Shown here: positions 16,929 through 26,230 of the stretch, piece by piece | Layout: each line of letters opens with the position of its first letter | Numbering within the stretch: position 1 is the stretch's first letter | Assembly (NCBI RefSeq): GCF_014653945.1 | Contig: NZ_BNAU01000001.1 | Location: 620,001 to 684,000, forward strand | Origin: Amycolatopsis deserti | GTDB lineage: Bacteria; Actinomycetota; Actinomycetes; Mycobacteriales; Pseudonocardiaceae | Direction: 5' to 3' | Length of the DNA: 64,000 nucleotides | Notes under the pieces: generated by a model | What the model was told of the DNA's origin: nothing | The model's input: the letters and a program-made list of their open reading frames with translations, nothing else | Databases searched by the model: none | Translations under genes and position numbers: made by a program

Positions 16929-18528
16929 GGAAACCGAGACCGACATCCTCGTCGTCGGCGGCGGGCTCGGCGGCGTGGCCGCGGCGCTGGCCGCACTGCG
17001 GCGGGGCCGGTCCGTGGTGCTGACCGAGGAAACCGACTGGATCGGCGGCCAGCTGACCAGCCAGGGCGTCCCGCCCGACGAGCACACCTGGATCGAGCAG
17101 TTCGGCTGCACCCGCACCTACCGCGCGCTGCGTAACGCGATCCGCGACCACTACCGGACCTGGTACCCGCTGACCGACGAGGCCCGCGCGCGCCCCGACC
17201 TCAACCCGGGGGAGGGCCGGGTCAGCCGGTTGTGCCACGAGCCCAAGGTCGCCGCCGCGGTGCTGGAGGCCACCGTCGCGCCCTACGTGTCGGCCGGGCG
17301 GCTGCGGATCCTCTACCGGCACCGGCCCGTCGCCGCCGAGGTGGACGGCGACCGGGTGCGGGCGGTGACGCTGGAGAACCCCGCCGGGGACCGGATCGAG
17401 GTGACCGCGCCCTACGTCCTGGACGCCACCGAGCTGGGCGACCTGCTCCCGCTCGCCGACGTCGAACACGTGACGGGCTTCGAATCCCGGCACGACACCG
17501 GCGAGCCCAGCGCGCCGGAGGAGGCGCAGCCGGCGAACATGCAGGCGTTCTCCTGGGTGTTCGCCGTCGAGCACCGGGCCGGGGAGGACCACACGATCGA
17601 CCGCCCGGCCGGATACCCGGACTGGGTGCGCTACCAGCCGCCGAAGTGGCCGAACCCGCTGCTGAGCCTGTCCGCGCCGGACCCCCGGACGCTGGAGACC
17701 GTGCGCCGCGACTTCGTGCCGAACGCCGACTCCGGACCGGTCGTGGCCGATCAGCGCGCCGATCCGGGCGACAAGGAGCTGTGGGCGTTCCGGCGTGCCC
17801 TGTCCCGCAACATCTTCCGTCCGGGCTTCGCGCACAGCGACGTGACCGTGGTGAACTGGCCGATGATCGACTACCTGCCCGGCCCGCTGATCGGGGTGAG
17901 CGACGAGGAACGGGACAAGCACCTCGCCGGCGCGCGCGAGCTGAGCCTGTCGATGCTGTACTGGCTGCAGACGGAGGCGCCGCGCCCCGACGGCGGCACC
18001 GGCTGGCCGGGTCTGCGGCTGCGCGGCGACGTGATGGGCACCGCCGACGGGCTGGCCAAGGCGCCCTACATCCGGGAGTCGAGGCGGATCCGCGCGCGCT
18101 ACCGGATCGTCGAGCAGGACCTGTCGATGGCGGTGCGCGGCGAGCGCGGCGCGGTGGCCTACCCGGACACGGTCGGCATCGGCATGTACCGCATCGACCT
18201 GCACCCCTCGACCGGCGGCGACACCTACATCGACGTCGCCAGCTGCCCGTTCCGGATCCCGCTCGGCGCGCTGGTGCCGGTCCGGGTGCGCAACCTGCTG
18301 CCCGCGGGCAAGAACATCGGCACCACCCACATCACCAACGGCTGTTACCGGCTGCACCCGGTGGAGTGGAACGTCGGCGAGGTCGCCGGGGCGCTCGCCG
18401 CGCACTGCCTGGACCACCGGCTCGAACCGGAGCAGGTGCACGCCGATCCCGCCCGGCTGACGGCGTTCCAGGACGAGCTGGCGGCCGACGGCGTCGAGCT
18501 GGCCTGGCCCGAGATCGAGGGGTACTGA
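16921..18528 (+). CDS. FAD-dependent oxidoreductase (FAD_oxidored type)
   Basis: A 535-residue flavoprotein with an N-terminal dinucleotide fold LVVGGGLGGVAAALAAL, then EETDWIGGQLTSQG, and a C-terminal FAD-closing region LLPAGKNIGTTHITNGCYRLHPVEWNVGE. This pattern belongs to the family found in polysaccharide and sugar catabolic loci, thought to oxidise sugar rings or C-H groups. The GTG start overlaps the glycosidase end by 8 bases. It may oxidise the sugar freed by that enzyme. A smaller relative lies at 22598-23887. Confidence 0.85.
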   Translation: MRKETETDILVVGGGLGGVAAALAALRRGRSVVLTEETDWIGGQLTSQGVPPDEHTWIEQFGCTRTYRALRNAIRDHYRTWYPLTDEARARPDLNPGEGRVSRLCHEPKVAAAVLEATVAPYVSAGRLRILYRHRPVAAEVDGDRVRAVTLENPAGDRIEVTAPYVLDATELGDLLPLADVEHVTGFESRHDTGEPSAPEEAQPANMQAFSWVFAVEHRAGEDHTIDRPAGYPDWVRYQPPKWPNPLLSLSAPDPRTLETVRRDFVPNADSGPVVADQRADPGDKELWAFRRALSRNIFRPGFAHSDVTVVNWPMIDYLPGPLIGVSDEERDKHLAGARELSLSMLYWLQTEAPRPDGGTGWPGLRLRGDVMGTADGLAKAPYIRESRRIRARYRIVEQDLSMAVRGERGAVAYPDTVGIGMYRIDLHPSTGGDTYIDVASCPFRIPLGALVPVRVRNLLPAGKNIGTTHITNGCYRLHPVEWNVGEVAGALAAHCLDHRLEPEQVHADPARLTAFQDELAADGVELAWPEIEGY

Positions 18529-19421
18529 TGGGGCTGCTCGGCGGGGTGATGGTGCCGCTCGTGACGCCGATGTCCGCGCCCGGCCGCCCGGCCGAGGCGG
18601 ACGATCTGCTGCGGGCGCTGGCCGGGTCCGGGGTGCGGAGCCTGATGTTGTTCGGCACCAACGGCGAGGGGCCGTTGCTGCCGGCCGCGGCGCTGACGGA
18701 CTTCGCGCGGTGGGCGGTGCGCCGGTGGCGCGAGCTGACCGGCGGCCCGGTGCTGTGCACGGTGACGGCGGCCGGAACCGCGGAGGTCCTGGAGCGGGTC
18801 GCCGCGGTCGCCCCGGCCGGTCCGGACGCGCTCGTGCTCAGCCCGCCCATCTACTTCCGGCACCGCCCCGACGAGATCGCCGCCCACTACGCCGCCCTGT
18901 CCGATGTGGACGTCCCCGTGGTGGCCTACAACGCGCCGCGCTACGCCAACCCCCTGGACGCGGACCTGGTCCGGGCGCTGGCGGAGATGCCGCACGTGAC
19001 CGGCGTCAAGGACAGCTCCGGTGATCTCGGCCTGCTGGGCGAGTTCGTCCGGGTGGCGAAGGGCAGGCCGGGCTTCGAGGTCAGCCAGGGCGCGGAGACC
19101 AAGCTGCTGGCCGCGCTGCGGCTCGGCGCCGACGGCGTCGTGCCGGGCCTGGCGAACCTCGCCCCGCGGCTCGCCGTCGAGCTGGTCACCGCGCACGAGG
19201 CCGGGCGCGACGACGACGCCGAGGCGGCGCAGCGCGCACTCGACCGGCTCTTCGCCCTGCACACCGTGCGGCCGGGAGTGCCGTCGGTGAAAGCGATCCT
19301 GCACCACCGCGGGTTGTGCGCGCCGCACGTGGCGCCCCCGCTCGCGCCCTGCTCGGACGACGAACTGCGTGACCTGCTCGCCCTCGTCGGCGAGGACGCC
19401 GGACATCTGTTATCCCGCTGA
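18528..19421 (+). CDS. DapA-family aldolase/lyase
   Basis: A 297-residue TIM-barrel class I aldolase of the dihydrodipicolinate synthase/N-acetylneuraminate lyase superfamily. Visible are the carboxylate-binding motif FGTNGEG, the catalytic tyrosine in VVAYNAP and the Schiff-base lysine in VTGVKDSSGD. Members cleave 2-keto-3-deoxy acids to pyruvate and an aldehyde. Here, with oxidases and a lactonase-like protein, it probably cleaves a keto-deoxy sugar acid rather than making lysine. Its ATG shares a base with the previous stop. Confidence 0.88.
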   Translation: MGLLGGVMVPLVTPMSAPGRPAEADDLLRALAGSGVRSLMLFGTNGEGPLLPAAALTDFARWAVRRWRELTGGPVLCTVTAAGTAEVLERVAAVAPAGPDALVLSPPIYFRHRPDEIAAHYAALSDVDVPVVAYNAPRYANPLDADLVRALAEMPHVTGVKDSSGDLGLLGEFVRVAKGRPGFEVSQGAETKLLAALRLGADGVVPGLANLAPRLAVELVTAHEAGRDDDAEAAQRALDRLFALHTVRPGVPSVKAILHHRGLCAPHVAPPLAPCSDDELRDLLALVGEDAGHLLSR

Positions 19422-19436
19422 CCAACGGAGGTAAGC

Positions 19437-21470
19437 GTGACCACATTCAACCGCCGCACGTTCGGCCTCGGCGTGGGCGTGGCGGCCGCGTCGCTGGCCG
19501 CGTCACCCGGCCTGGCGGCCGCGAAGCCGCGCCGGCGAGCCTTCGACGAGACCACGTTGTGGGACGCCGACGTGGACCCGCTGGTGAACTACCACGTGCA
19601 CGGGCTGGCGGTGCTGCCGGACGACACGATCCTGGCGGCCACCGAGGGCAGGCACGAGGTGTGCGACGCCGGCCCGCGCGACCTCGTGATGCGCCGCAGC
19701 CACGACCGCGGCGACAGCTGGACGCCGACCCAGACGCTCGTCGCCTCGGTGGACGGCCAGTCCTGGGGCAACCCGGCGTTCGTCGTCGACCGGACCACCG
19801 GCGCGGTCTTCCTGTTCTACATGCTCTCGGTCCAGCTGCCGGAGAACACCACGTGCTCCGGCGACTCCGGCGAGATGTACGTGATGTCCAGTGTGGACGG
19901 CGGCCGGACCTGGGGTGAGCCGCGGTCGCTGGCCGGGATCTTCGACCACTTCCCCTACGACTGGGCGCTGCACGGACCGGGGCCGGGGCACGGCATCCAG
20001 CTCGACGACGGCAGGCTGCTGCTCAACTGCGCGCACCGCAGGGTGATCGTCGGCAACACCGTCGAGCAGCGGTTCTACGGCGTGTCCACCCTCTACAGCG
20101 ACGACCACGGCGCGACCTGGCAGGCCGGCGGCGAGGTGCCGGTGTCGGTGCCGTACCCGATCAACGAGGCCCGCCTGGTCCAGCGCGCGGACGGCACCGT
20201 GCTGGTGAACGGCCGGTCGGCGGCGGGCGGCAACCGGCAGCGGATCGTCGCGGTGAGCACGGACGGCGGGCTCACCTGGTCGCCGCCGCGTCAGGACGGG
20301 GCGACCGGCACGTTCAACGCGGTGGACGCCAGCCTGCTGCGGTACCCCGGTGACCGGATGCTGTTCAGCCGGCCCGATTCGCCGGTGCGGACGAACATGA
20401 CGGTGTCGGTGAGCTACGACGACGCGCATTCCTTCCGGTACCACAAGGTGATCAACGAGGGCCGGTCGTACTACTCGGAGCTCGGTCACCTGTCCGACGG
20501 CACGATCCTGCTGCTCTACGGCTGCGACGGGGACATCCCGAGCTTCCCGCGGCGGGTGGCGATCTGCCGGTTCTCGCTGGAGTGGCTCACCGGCGGCCGG
20601 GACGGTGCGCAGGGCCCGCTCCTGCACGAGCGGCTCGTGGACCTCGGGGTGGGTGGCCGGGCCGCAGGTGGAGCGCTGGCGTCGATCGCGGATCCGGTGG
20701 CGCGCCGGGGGAACCGGGTGGAGTTCACACCCGATGCCGTCGGCGCGTACGTGGAGTACACAGTGGACATCGCCGCGGCGGCGGACTACGAGTTCCTGTT
20801 GCGGTACTTTCGGTCCGCGGCCGGTGGCCTGGTGACCGTGACGGTGGACGGCGAGCGGCTCCGCACGGCGGTGCTGGACACCACAGCCGAGCGGGCGGAC
20901 GGCTACGACGTGGCGGTGCTCGGCACCGTGCGCCTGCTGCCCGGCGCGCACACGGTGCGGTTCACCGCGTCGGGCACCGGCCGGGGCGGCGGGACGCTCG
21001 TGTCGCTGGACGCGCTGAGCCTGATCACCGCGCCGTACCCGGCCGACGTGCGCGAGGAAGTGCTGGTGGACAACGACGAGCTGGGGTACCAGGTGGTCGC
21101 GGGCACGTGGTCGGCGGGCACCGGCGTGGCCGGGTACCGGGGGAGCAACTACCGCTCCGCACCGGCGGGCACCGGGGAACGGTCGGTGCGCTGGCGCCTG
21201 GTGGTCCCGCACGACGGTGACTACGAGGTGCAGGCCTCCCACACGGCCGACCCGAACCGCGCGAGCAACGCCCCGTTCACGGTGACCCACGCCGGCGGAA
21301 CCACGGTGGTGCGGGTCGACCAGCGGGTGGCGGGCACCCCCGAACCCCGCGGCGGCTCCTGGGTGTCGCTGGGCACATACCGGATGACCGAAGGCCTGAC
21401 CACGATCAGCCTCAGCAACGATGCGAACGGAGTCGTCATCGCCGACGCGGTGCGGCTGCTCCGCCGCTGA
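19437..21470 (+). CDS. Secreted sialidase-fold (BNR repeat) enzyme with C-terminal binding domains
   Basis: A 677-residue protein with a Tat signal (NRRTFGLGVGVAAA, cleavage near AAA-KP). Residues about 40-390 form a six-bladed propeller with four Asp boxes (SHDRGDSWTP, SVDGGRTWGE, SDDHGATWQA, STDGGLTWSP). Then come a beta-sandwich module and a golvesin-like C-terminal domain (VDNDELGYQV to IADAVRLLRR). The usual sialidase arginine motif YRIP is YHVH here, so the substrate is probably not ordinary sialic acid. GGAGGT precedes the GTG. It likely trims a glycan outside the cell before import. Confidence 0.82.
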   Translation: MTTFNRRTFGLGVGVAAASLAASPGLAAAKPRRRAFDETTLWDADVDPLVNYHVHGLAVLPDDTILAATEGRHEVCDAGPRDLVMRRSHDRGDSWTPTQTLVASVDGQSWGNPAFVVDRTTGAVFLFYMLSVQLPENTTCSGDSGEMYVMSSVDGGRTWGEPRSLAGIFDHFPYDWALHGPGPGHGIQLDDGRLLLNCAHRRVIVGNTVEQRFYGVSTLYSDDHGATWQAGGEVPVSVPYPINEARLVQRADGTVLVNGRSAAGGNRQRIVAVSTDGGLTWSPPRQDGATGTFNAVDASLLRYPGDRMLFSRPDSPVRTNMTVSVSYDDAHSFRYHKVINEGRSYYSELGHLSDGTILLLYGCDGDIPSFPRRVAICRFSLEWLTGGRDGAQGPLLHERLVDLGVGGRAAGGALASIADPVARRGNRVEFTPDAVGAYVEYTVDIAAAADYEFLLRYFRSAAGGLVTVTVDGERLRTAVLDTTAERADGYDVAVLGTVRLLPGAHTVRFTASGTGRGGGTLVSLDALSLITAPYPADVREEVLVDNDELGYQVVAGTWSAGTGVAGYRGSNYRSAPAGTGERSVRWRLVVPHDGDYEVQASHTADPNRASNAPFTVTHAGGTTVVRVDQRVAGTPEPRGGSWVSLGTYRMTEGLTTISLSNDANGVVIADAVRLLRR

Positions 21471-21477
21471 CGGTGGG

Positions 21478-21510
21478 CGTGGGGCTCGCGCTCGGGGCGC
21501 GAGTCCCACG
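21478..21510. terminator. Hairpin between the two convergent sugar operons
   Basis: CGTGGGGCTCGCG pairs with CGCGAGTCCCACG across a 7-base loop, with one G-T pair. It lies 8 bp after the sialidase-fold gene and faces the end of the minus-strand operon, so it could stop both. Confidence 0.6.
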
Positions 21511-21533
21511 TTCGCGCGGGCGAGTCCCACGTT
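21499..21533 (+). repeat. Two 14-bp direct repeats
   Basis: GCGAGTCCCACGTT occurs at 21499-21512 and again at 21520-21533, a 21-bp period, in the convergent intergenic region. The first copy overlaps the hairpin arm. It may be a dispersed intergenic repeat unit of this genome. Confidence 0.5.
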
Positions 21534-21641
21534 GGTGGACTGCGCGCGAGCCAGCGCCGCGGCCGTGAGCGCCGCGCTTCCGCGCGGGGCGCAGGCCGCG
21601 GCCGGGCCTCGCGGGATCCGCCGCAGGCCCGTCCCCGGCGG

Positions 21642-22601
21642 CTACCTCTCTTCGCCCGCCCCCAGGCTGAAGGCCCGCGCCGGGTTGGTCACCAGCGCGC
21701 GCTTCACCACCTCGCCGAGGCCGGCCGCGGTCAGGCGTGGCACGAAGCGCGTCAGCAGGTAGTCCAGCCCGGGCCCGCCGCCCAGGGAGCGCCAGTAGCT
21801 GCGCCGCGCGAGGTCGCTGCCCAGCAGGAGCCGTCCGCTGTGGCCGCGCTCGTGCAGGGCGGCGATGAGCGTCACCGACTGGCTGTCCGGCGCGTACTTC
21901 ACCCGGCCCGGCATGTCGAACGCCAGCCACGCGCCCCGTGCCGCCAGCTCCGCCAGATACCCCGGGTCCGGGTTGTGGTCGATGTGCCCGAGCACCACCT
22001 TCTCGCCCGGCACCCCGGCCCGCGCCAGCGCGTCGAGCAGTTCGTGCCCGCCGGTGCCCTGGTCGGTGTGCGTGGTCACCGGCACGCCGGTGCGCGCGTG
22101 GACGATGCCGGCCGCCTCGATCAGCTTGCCCACCGACCGGCCGAACCGGTGGTAGCCGGTGCCGATCTTGACCGCGCCCGCCCGTGCCGCGGTGCGGTCG
22201 AGCAGCGGCCCCACCAGGCCGTGCTCGTCCATGCCCTGCTCGATCTCCGCGGCCAGCAGGCCGGCGATCTGCTCGGCGGAGTACCGGTGCAGCCAGTGCC
22301 GGTCGCTGTAGTACCCCACCTTGTGGAAACCGGTCACGGCCACCACGTGCACCCCGGTGCGGCGGCTGATCTCGGCCAGCCCGCGCGGGCTGCGGCCGAA
22401 ACCCAGCGGAGTCATCTCGACCACCGCCGACAGCCCGGCGGCCCGTGCCGGCGCGATTTCCTCGACGGCGCTGTCCACGCTGTCCAGCCGGAAGTCCGGC
22501 TCGTCCATCACCGGCCAGTCGCCGGTCATCAGCAGGTGCTCGTGGGCGAAGGTGACCCCGAGATCGGCCGGGTCCACGTCGCCGAGGACGGTCCGGATCA
22601 C
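21642..22601 (-). CDS. Phosphotriesterase-family metal hydrolase (probable lactonase)
   Basis: A 319-residue TIM-barrel amidohydrolase. The metal ligands of the family are in place: HEH in TFAHEHLLM, the bridging lysine in AGAVKIGTGYH, histidines in TTHTDQGTG and LGHIDHN, and the aspartate in LLGSDLARR. Natural roles of the family are mostly lactone or ester hydrolysis. As the last gene of the minus-strand sugar operon, after an SDR and FAD oxidoreductase, it may open a sugar lactone. Its GTG overlaps the previous stop as GTGA. Confidence 0.87.
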   Translation of the reverse strand: MIRTVLGDVDPADLGVTFAHEHLLMTGDWPVMDEPDFRLDSVDSAVEEIAPARAAGLSAVVEMTPLGFGRSPRGLAEISRRTGVHVVAVTGFHKVGYYSDRHWLHRYSAEQIAGLLAAEIEQGMDEHGLVGPLLDRTAARAGAVKIGTGYHRFGRSVGKLIEAAGIVHARTGVPVTTHTDQGTGGHELLDALARAGVPGEKVVLGHIDHNPDPGYLAELAARGAWLAFDMPGRVKYAPDSQSVTLIAALHERGHSGRLLLGSDLARRSYWRSLGGGPGLDYLLTRFVPRLTAAGLGEVVKRALVTNPARAFSLGAGEER

Positions 22602-23887
22602 AGCAGCGCTCCGTGCAGGGCCAGGGCCGCGCGCAACGCGGCCGGATCGGTGTCCGCGACGTCGCCGGTCGCCAGCGCGGCGGCGGTCCCGGCCGCCTGC
22701 CCCGCCGCCATGCACTGCGCCATCGACCGCACCGACGCGTGCGCGTCGTGCGTGGCCGACAGGCACCGGCCGGCCACCAGCAGATGACCGGTCCGCTCCG
22801 GCACCAGACAGCGCAGCGGCACCCCGTAGGAGCGCCCGGACGGCCCGCCGCCCACGTACACCCAGATCGTGCCGTTCCCGCCGTCGTGGTCCTCGATCGG
22901 CGCCCCGCACCGGGCGATCGCGTCCGGGAACTCCCGCGCCCCCAGGACGTCCTCGCGAGTGAGCACGTACCGGCCGCGCAGCCGCCGGGTCTCCCGCACC
23001 CCGATCCGCACCGAAACCCCCAGCAGGTAGGCGTTTTCGTAGCCCGGCACCCGTTCGGTCAGGAAGCGGACGTACTCGGCGACCTGCCGCCTGCCCTCCC
23101 GCTCGGCCGCGGACAGCTGCCACGGGTCGGTGGCGTCCACGCCGCTGACCCGGGTGAGGTTCGTGTGCACCACGCCGGGCAGCACGGTGCGGTGCACCGA
23201 CCCGTCCAGCCGCGGCAGCCGGTAGTCCCCGGACGCGGCCGCCATCAGCCGGTGCAGTTCGGCGACCGGCGTCGCCCCGAGGTCCACCCCGCCCATCCGG
23301 AACGTGGCGGTCAGCGGCTGCACCCGGTTCTGCTCCGCGGGGCGGTCCACGGCGGCACCGGCCCGCCACGCCACCTCCGCGTCCCCGGTCGCGTCGATCG
23401 TGTTGCGCGCCAGGACGACGCCGGGCCCCGCCGCCGTGTCCACCACCGCGCCCCGCACCCGCTCGCCGTCGAGGACCACGGCGACGATCCGCGCGTGGTG
23501 CAGGACCCGGGCGCCGGCGCCGAGCACGAGTTCGTCCCACGCCCGCTTGAGCGCCTCCGGTTCGTACGTGACGCCGGTGCCCGCGCCGTAGGTGTTCGGA
23601 CGCTCGAACGCCTGCCCGTCCTCGAGCAACCGCTCGCACAACTCCCAGCCGACGCCCGCCACGACCCGCCCGCCGCCGGGCGCGTAGAAGCCGTAGAACG
23701 TGTCCAGGACCGCGGCGCCGGTGCCGCCGAGGAACCCGGCCGGCTCGACCAGCAGCACGTCCGCGCCGCTCCGGGCCGCCGCGACCGCCGCCGCGCAGCC
23801 CGCCGATCCGCCACCGGCGATCAGCACGTCGCCGCGCCACAGCAGCGGGAGCGCGGCGGCCTCCGTGCGCGTATACCGGGTGTTCAC
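22598..23887 (-). CDS. FAD-dependent oxidoreductase (second copy in locus)
   Basis: A 429-residue flavoprotein: dinucleotide fold VLIAGGGSAGCAAAVAAARSG at the N terminus, VEPAGFLGGTG, and a C-terminal FAD motif LLVAGRCLSATHDAHASVR. It belongs to the same broad FAD_oxidored family as the product of 16921-18528 but is shorter. The GTG start at 23887 overlaps the preceding SDR stop (GTGA). It probably oxidises a sugar or its derivative in this operon. Confidence 0.86.
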   Translation of the reverse strand: MNTRYTRTEAAALPLLWRGDVLIAGGGSAGCAAAVAAARSGADVLLVEPAGFLGGTGAAVLDTFYGFYAPGGGRVVAGVGWELCERLLEDGQAFERPNTYGAGTGVTYEPEALKRAWDELVLGAGARVLHHARIVAVVLDGERVRGAVVDTAAGPGVVLARNTIDATGDAEVAWRAGAAVDRPAEQNRVQPLTATFRMGGVDLGATPVAELHRLMAAASGDYRLPRLDGSVHRTVLPGVVHTNLTRVSGVDATDPWQLSAAEREGRRQVAEYVRFLTERVPGYENAYLLGVSVRIGVRETRRLRGRYVLTREDVLGAREFPDAIARCGAPIEDHDGGNGTIWVYVGGGPSGRSYGVPLRCLVPERTGHLLVAGRCLSATHDAHASVRSMAQCMAAGQAAGTAAALATGDVADTDPAALRAALALHGALL

Positions 23888-24579
23888 CGGGCCCACCCGC
23901 CGTCCGCCGGGATCACGGCGCCGGTCACCAGGCGGGAGGAGTCCGAGAGCAGCCAGCTGACCACGTCCGCGACCTCGCCGGGGTGGGCCGCCCGGCCGGT
24001 GAGCGGCATCAGCGCGCCGAGGCGCCCGCCGATCCGGTCGTCGGTCAGGGCCCGGCGCGCCATCGGCGTGTCCACCAGGCCGGCGGCGGCCACGTTGACG
24101 CGGATGCCGTACGGCGCGCACTCCTGCGCGGCCACCCGCGCCAGCGCCTCCAGAGCGGACTTGCTCACCGCGTACGCCACCGTGTGGAAGTCCGCGTCGA
24201 CGCGCGCCCGGGCCAGCGCCGAACCGACGATCGCGATCGAACCGCCACCGCACTCACGCAACGCCGGGATCGCCGCCCGCAGCAGCCACATCGCCGAGGT
24301 CAGGTTGACCTGGAGCAGCGTCTCCCACGCCTCGTCCGCGCAGTGCTCCAGCGGGCCGTCGCCCAGGCGGCGCCCGGACATCCCGATCGCGTGCACCACC
24401 CCGTCCAGACCGCCGTGCCGCGACACCGCGTCCGCGACCACCCGCTCGGCCACACCCGGCTCACCGAGGTCCGCCTCCGGACGGTCCACTCCGGACACCA
24501 CACACCCGGCCGTCCGCAACGCCCGCACGCACGCGGCGCCGATCCCACCGGACGCGCCCGCCACCAGAACCCGCTTCAC
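23884..24579 (-). CDS. Short-chain dehydrogenase/reductase
   Basis: A 231-residue SDR: NAD(P)-binding GASGGIGAACVRAL, catalytic serine in IAIVGSALA, and YAVSK catalytic pair, with a C-terminal IPADGG. All key residues are present, so an active oxidoreductase is expected, likely a sugar dehydrogenase given its neighbours. The GTG at 24579 overlaps the SIS gene stop as GTGA. Confidence 0.88.
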   Translation of the reverse strand: MKRVLVAGASGGIGAACVRALRTAGCVVSGVDRPEADLGEPGVAERVVADAVSRHGGLDGVVHAIGMSGRRLGDGPLEHCADEAWETLLQVNLTSAMWLLRAAIPALRECGGGSIAIVGSALARARVDADFHTVAYAVSKSALEALARVAAQECAPYGIRVNVAAAGLVDTPMARRALTDDRIGGRLGALMPLTGRAAHPGEVADVVSWLLSDSSRLVTGAVIPADGGWAR

Positions 24580-25343
24580 ACGCCGCTCCGCAACACCCGC
24601 GCGGCCCGCCCGGCGTGATCCAGGTACGCCTCGTCGAACAGCTTCCGGCTCCGCTCGGCGCCGACCACGGTCGCGGCGGTGAGCACGGCCGGCATCCGGC
24701 CCATCGCCGCCAGCCGCTCCGCGGTGCGCACCTTCACCTCGTTGACCAGCGCCACCCCGGCCAGGGTGCTGCCCGGCCCGACCGGCACGTCCACGCCGTC
24801 CACCTCGCACAGCGCGTCGCCGGGCGGGGTGCACAGGTCCAGCACCACGTCGGCGTGGTCGAGCAGCCGCGTGCCCGACGAGTGCCGCGGCTCGCCCGCC
24901 ATCGACTGGGCCACCGAGGTGACCGCGACGACCTTGAGCCCGGCCTCCCGCGCGATGGCCGCCATCTCCAGGGTGACGGCGTTGTTCCCGCTGGCGCTGA
25001 ACACCATCAGCGCGTCGGCAGGGCGCAGCGTGAAGTTGTCCCAGATCTGCCGGGCCAGGCCCTCGACCCGCTCGAGGAACATCGCCTGCCGCTGGCCGTT
25101 GGCGCCGACAACCTGGGTGTGGAAGGTCGTGGACAGCTCGACGATCGGGTGGAACCCCGGGAACGAGCCGTAGCGGGGGAACATCTCCTCGACCGGGATG
25201 CGCGAGTGCCCGGACCCGAAGGTGTGCACCACCCCGCCCGACCCGATCGCGTCCGCGCAGATCCGGCTCGCCTCGGCGATGGCGCCGGACTGGCTCGCCT
25301 CGATCCGGTCGAGCAACCGCCTGGCCTCCTCGATCCACGTCAC
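24576..25343 (-). CDS. SIS-domain protein (UPF0309-like)
   Basis: A 255-residue sugar-phosphate-binding protein of the SIS fold: VVHTFGSGHSRIPVEE and LMVFSASGNNAVTLEMA are the two phosphate/sugar-binding loops. The overall pattern resembles the UPF0309 group. SIS proteins bind or isomerise phosphosugars; next to a ROK kinase it may act on the phosphorylated product. GTG start, GTGA overlap with the kinase stop. Confidence 0.82.
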   Translation of the reverse strand: MTWIEEARRLLDRIEASQSGAIAEASRICADAIGSGGVVHTFGSGHSRIPVEEMFPRYGSFPGFHPIVELSTTFHTQVVGANGQRQAMFLERVEGLARQIWDNFTLRPADALMVFSASGNNAVTLEMAAIAREAGLKVVAVTSVAQSMAGEPRHSSGTRLLDHADVVLDLCTPPGDALCEVDGVDVPVGPGSTLAGVALVNEVKVRTAERLAAMGRMPAVLTAATVVGAERSRKLFDEAYLDHAGRAARVLRSGV

Positions 25344-26230
25344 GTGCCGACCCCTTCCTGTTGTGCCGCGTAGAACGCGGCGCCGATCGCGCCGGCGCCG
25401 GTGCCCAGCGCCGCCGCGACGACCTCGACCTCGCCGACGAACGACCGCCGCTGCGCGAGCCGTCCGGTGATCGCCTCCCGCATCCACGGCAGCGCGCCCG
25501 CCACACCGCCACCGGCCACGACGGCCTGGGCGGGCAGCAGCCCGAGCACGCTGGCCAGGACCGCGCCGATCGCGTCCCCCGCGGCGGCGAGCACGTGCGC
25601 CGCGTCGGCGTCGCCCGCCGCGGCGGCCGCGACCACCGCGCGGGCCTCGGCCGCGATCCCGCTCCGGGCCCGGTAGGCCCGGCTGATCGCGACGCCGCTC
25701 GCGACCGTCTCCAGGCATCCGCGCGCACCGCAGCCGCACCGCGGCCCGGTTTCGTCGTGGATGACGTGCCCGATCTCGCCGAGCCGGTCGCCGGGCCCGG
25801 ACAGCACCCGTCCGCCACTGGCGTACGCGCCACCGACGCCGGTGCCCAGCGTCAGGAACAGCACGTCGCACATCCCGCGCGCCGCCCCGGTGCGCAGCTC
25901 CGCCAGCGCGAACGCGCGCGAGTCGTTCAGCACCCGCACCGGGCGGCCGGTCTCCGCGGAAATCCCGGCGCCCAGCGGGAAATCCGTCCAGTCGCCGGGC
26001 AGGTTGGGCACGAACCGGACCACCCCGGTGCGCCGGTCGAGGTGGCCGGGCACCGCCACCCCGATCGCGTCCGGCCGGTGCTCGCCCGCCAGCGCCGCGA
26101 TCACCGACCGGACCGCGGGCGGACCGGACCGCGGCGTGGGCAGGTGGCCGGAGGCGACGGGCGCCGCGTCCCGGACCACTGCCCACTTGATGGCCGTGCC
26201 CCCGACGTCCACGCCGAGCAGGAGCGTCAC
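25340..26230 (-). CDS. ROK-family sugar kinase
   Basis: A 296-residue kinase: phosphate motif LGVDVGGTAIK, NDSRAFALAE with the catalytic aspartate, LGTGVGGAY, and the zinc site GPRCGCGARGCLE preceded by GEIGHVIH. There is no DNA-binding N-terminal domain, so it is an enzyme rather than a NagC-type regulator. It probably phosphorylates the sugar released by the glycosidase encoded just upstream, with which it overlaps by GTGA. Confidence 0.92.
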   Translation of the reverse strand: MTLLLGVDVGGTAIKWAVVRDAAPVASGHLPTPRSGPPAVRSVIAALAGEHRPDAIGVAVPGHLDRRTGVVRFVPNLPGDWTDFPLGAGISAETGRPVRVLNDSRAFALAELRTGAARGMCDVLFLTLGTGVGGAYASGGRVLSGPGDRLGEIGHVIHDETGPRCGCGARGCLETVASGVAISRAYRARSGIAAEARAVVAAAAAGDADAAHVLAAAGDAIGAVLASVLGLLPAQAVVAGGGVAGALPWMREAITGRLAQRRSFVGEVEVVAAALGTGAGAIGAAFYAAQQEGVGT

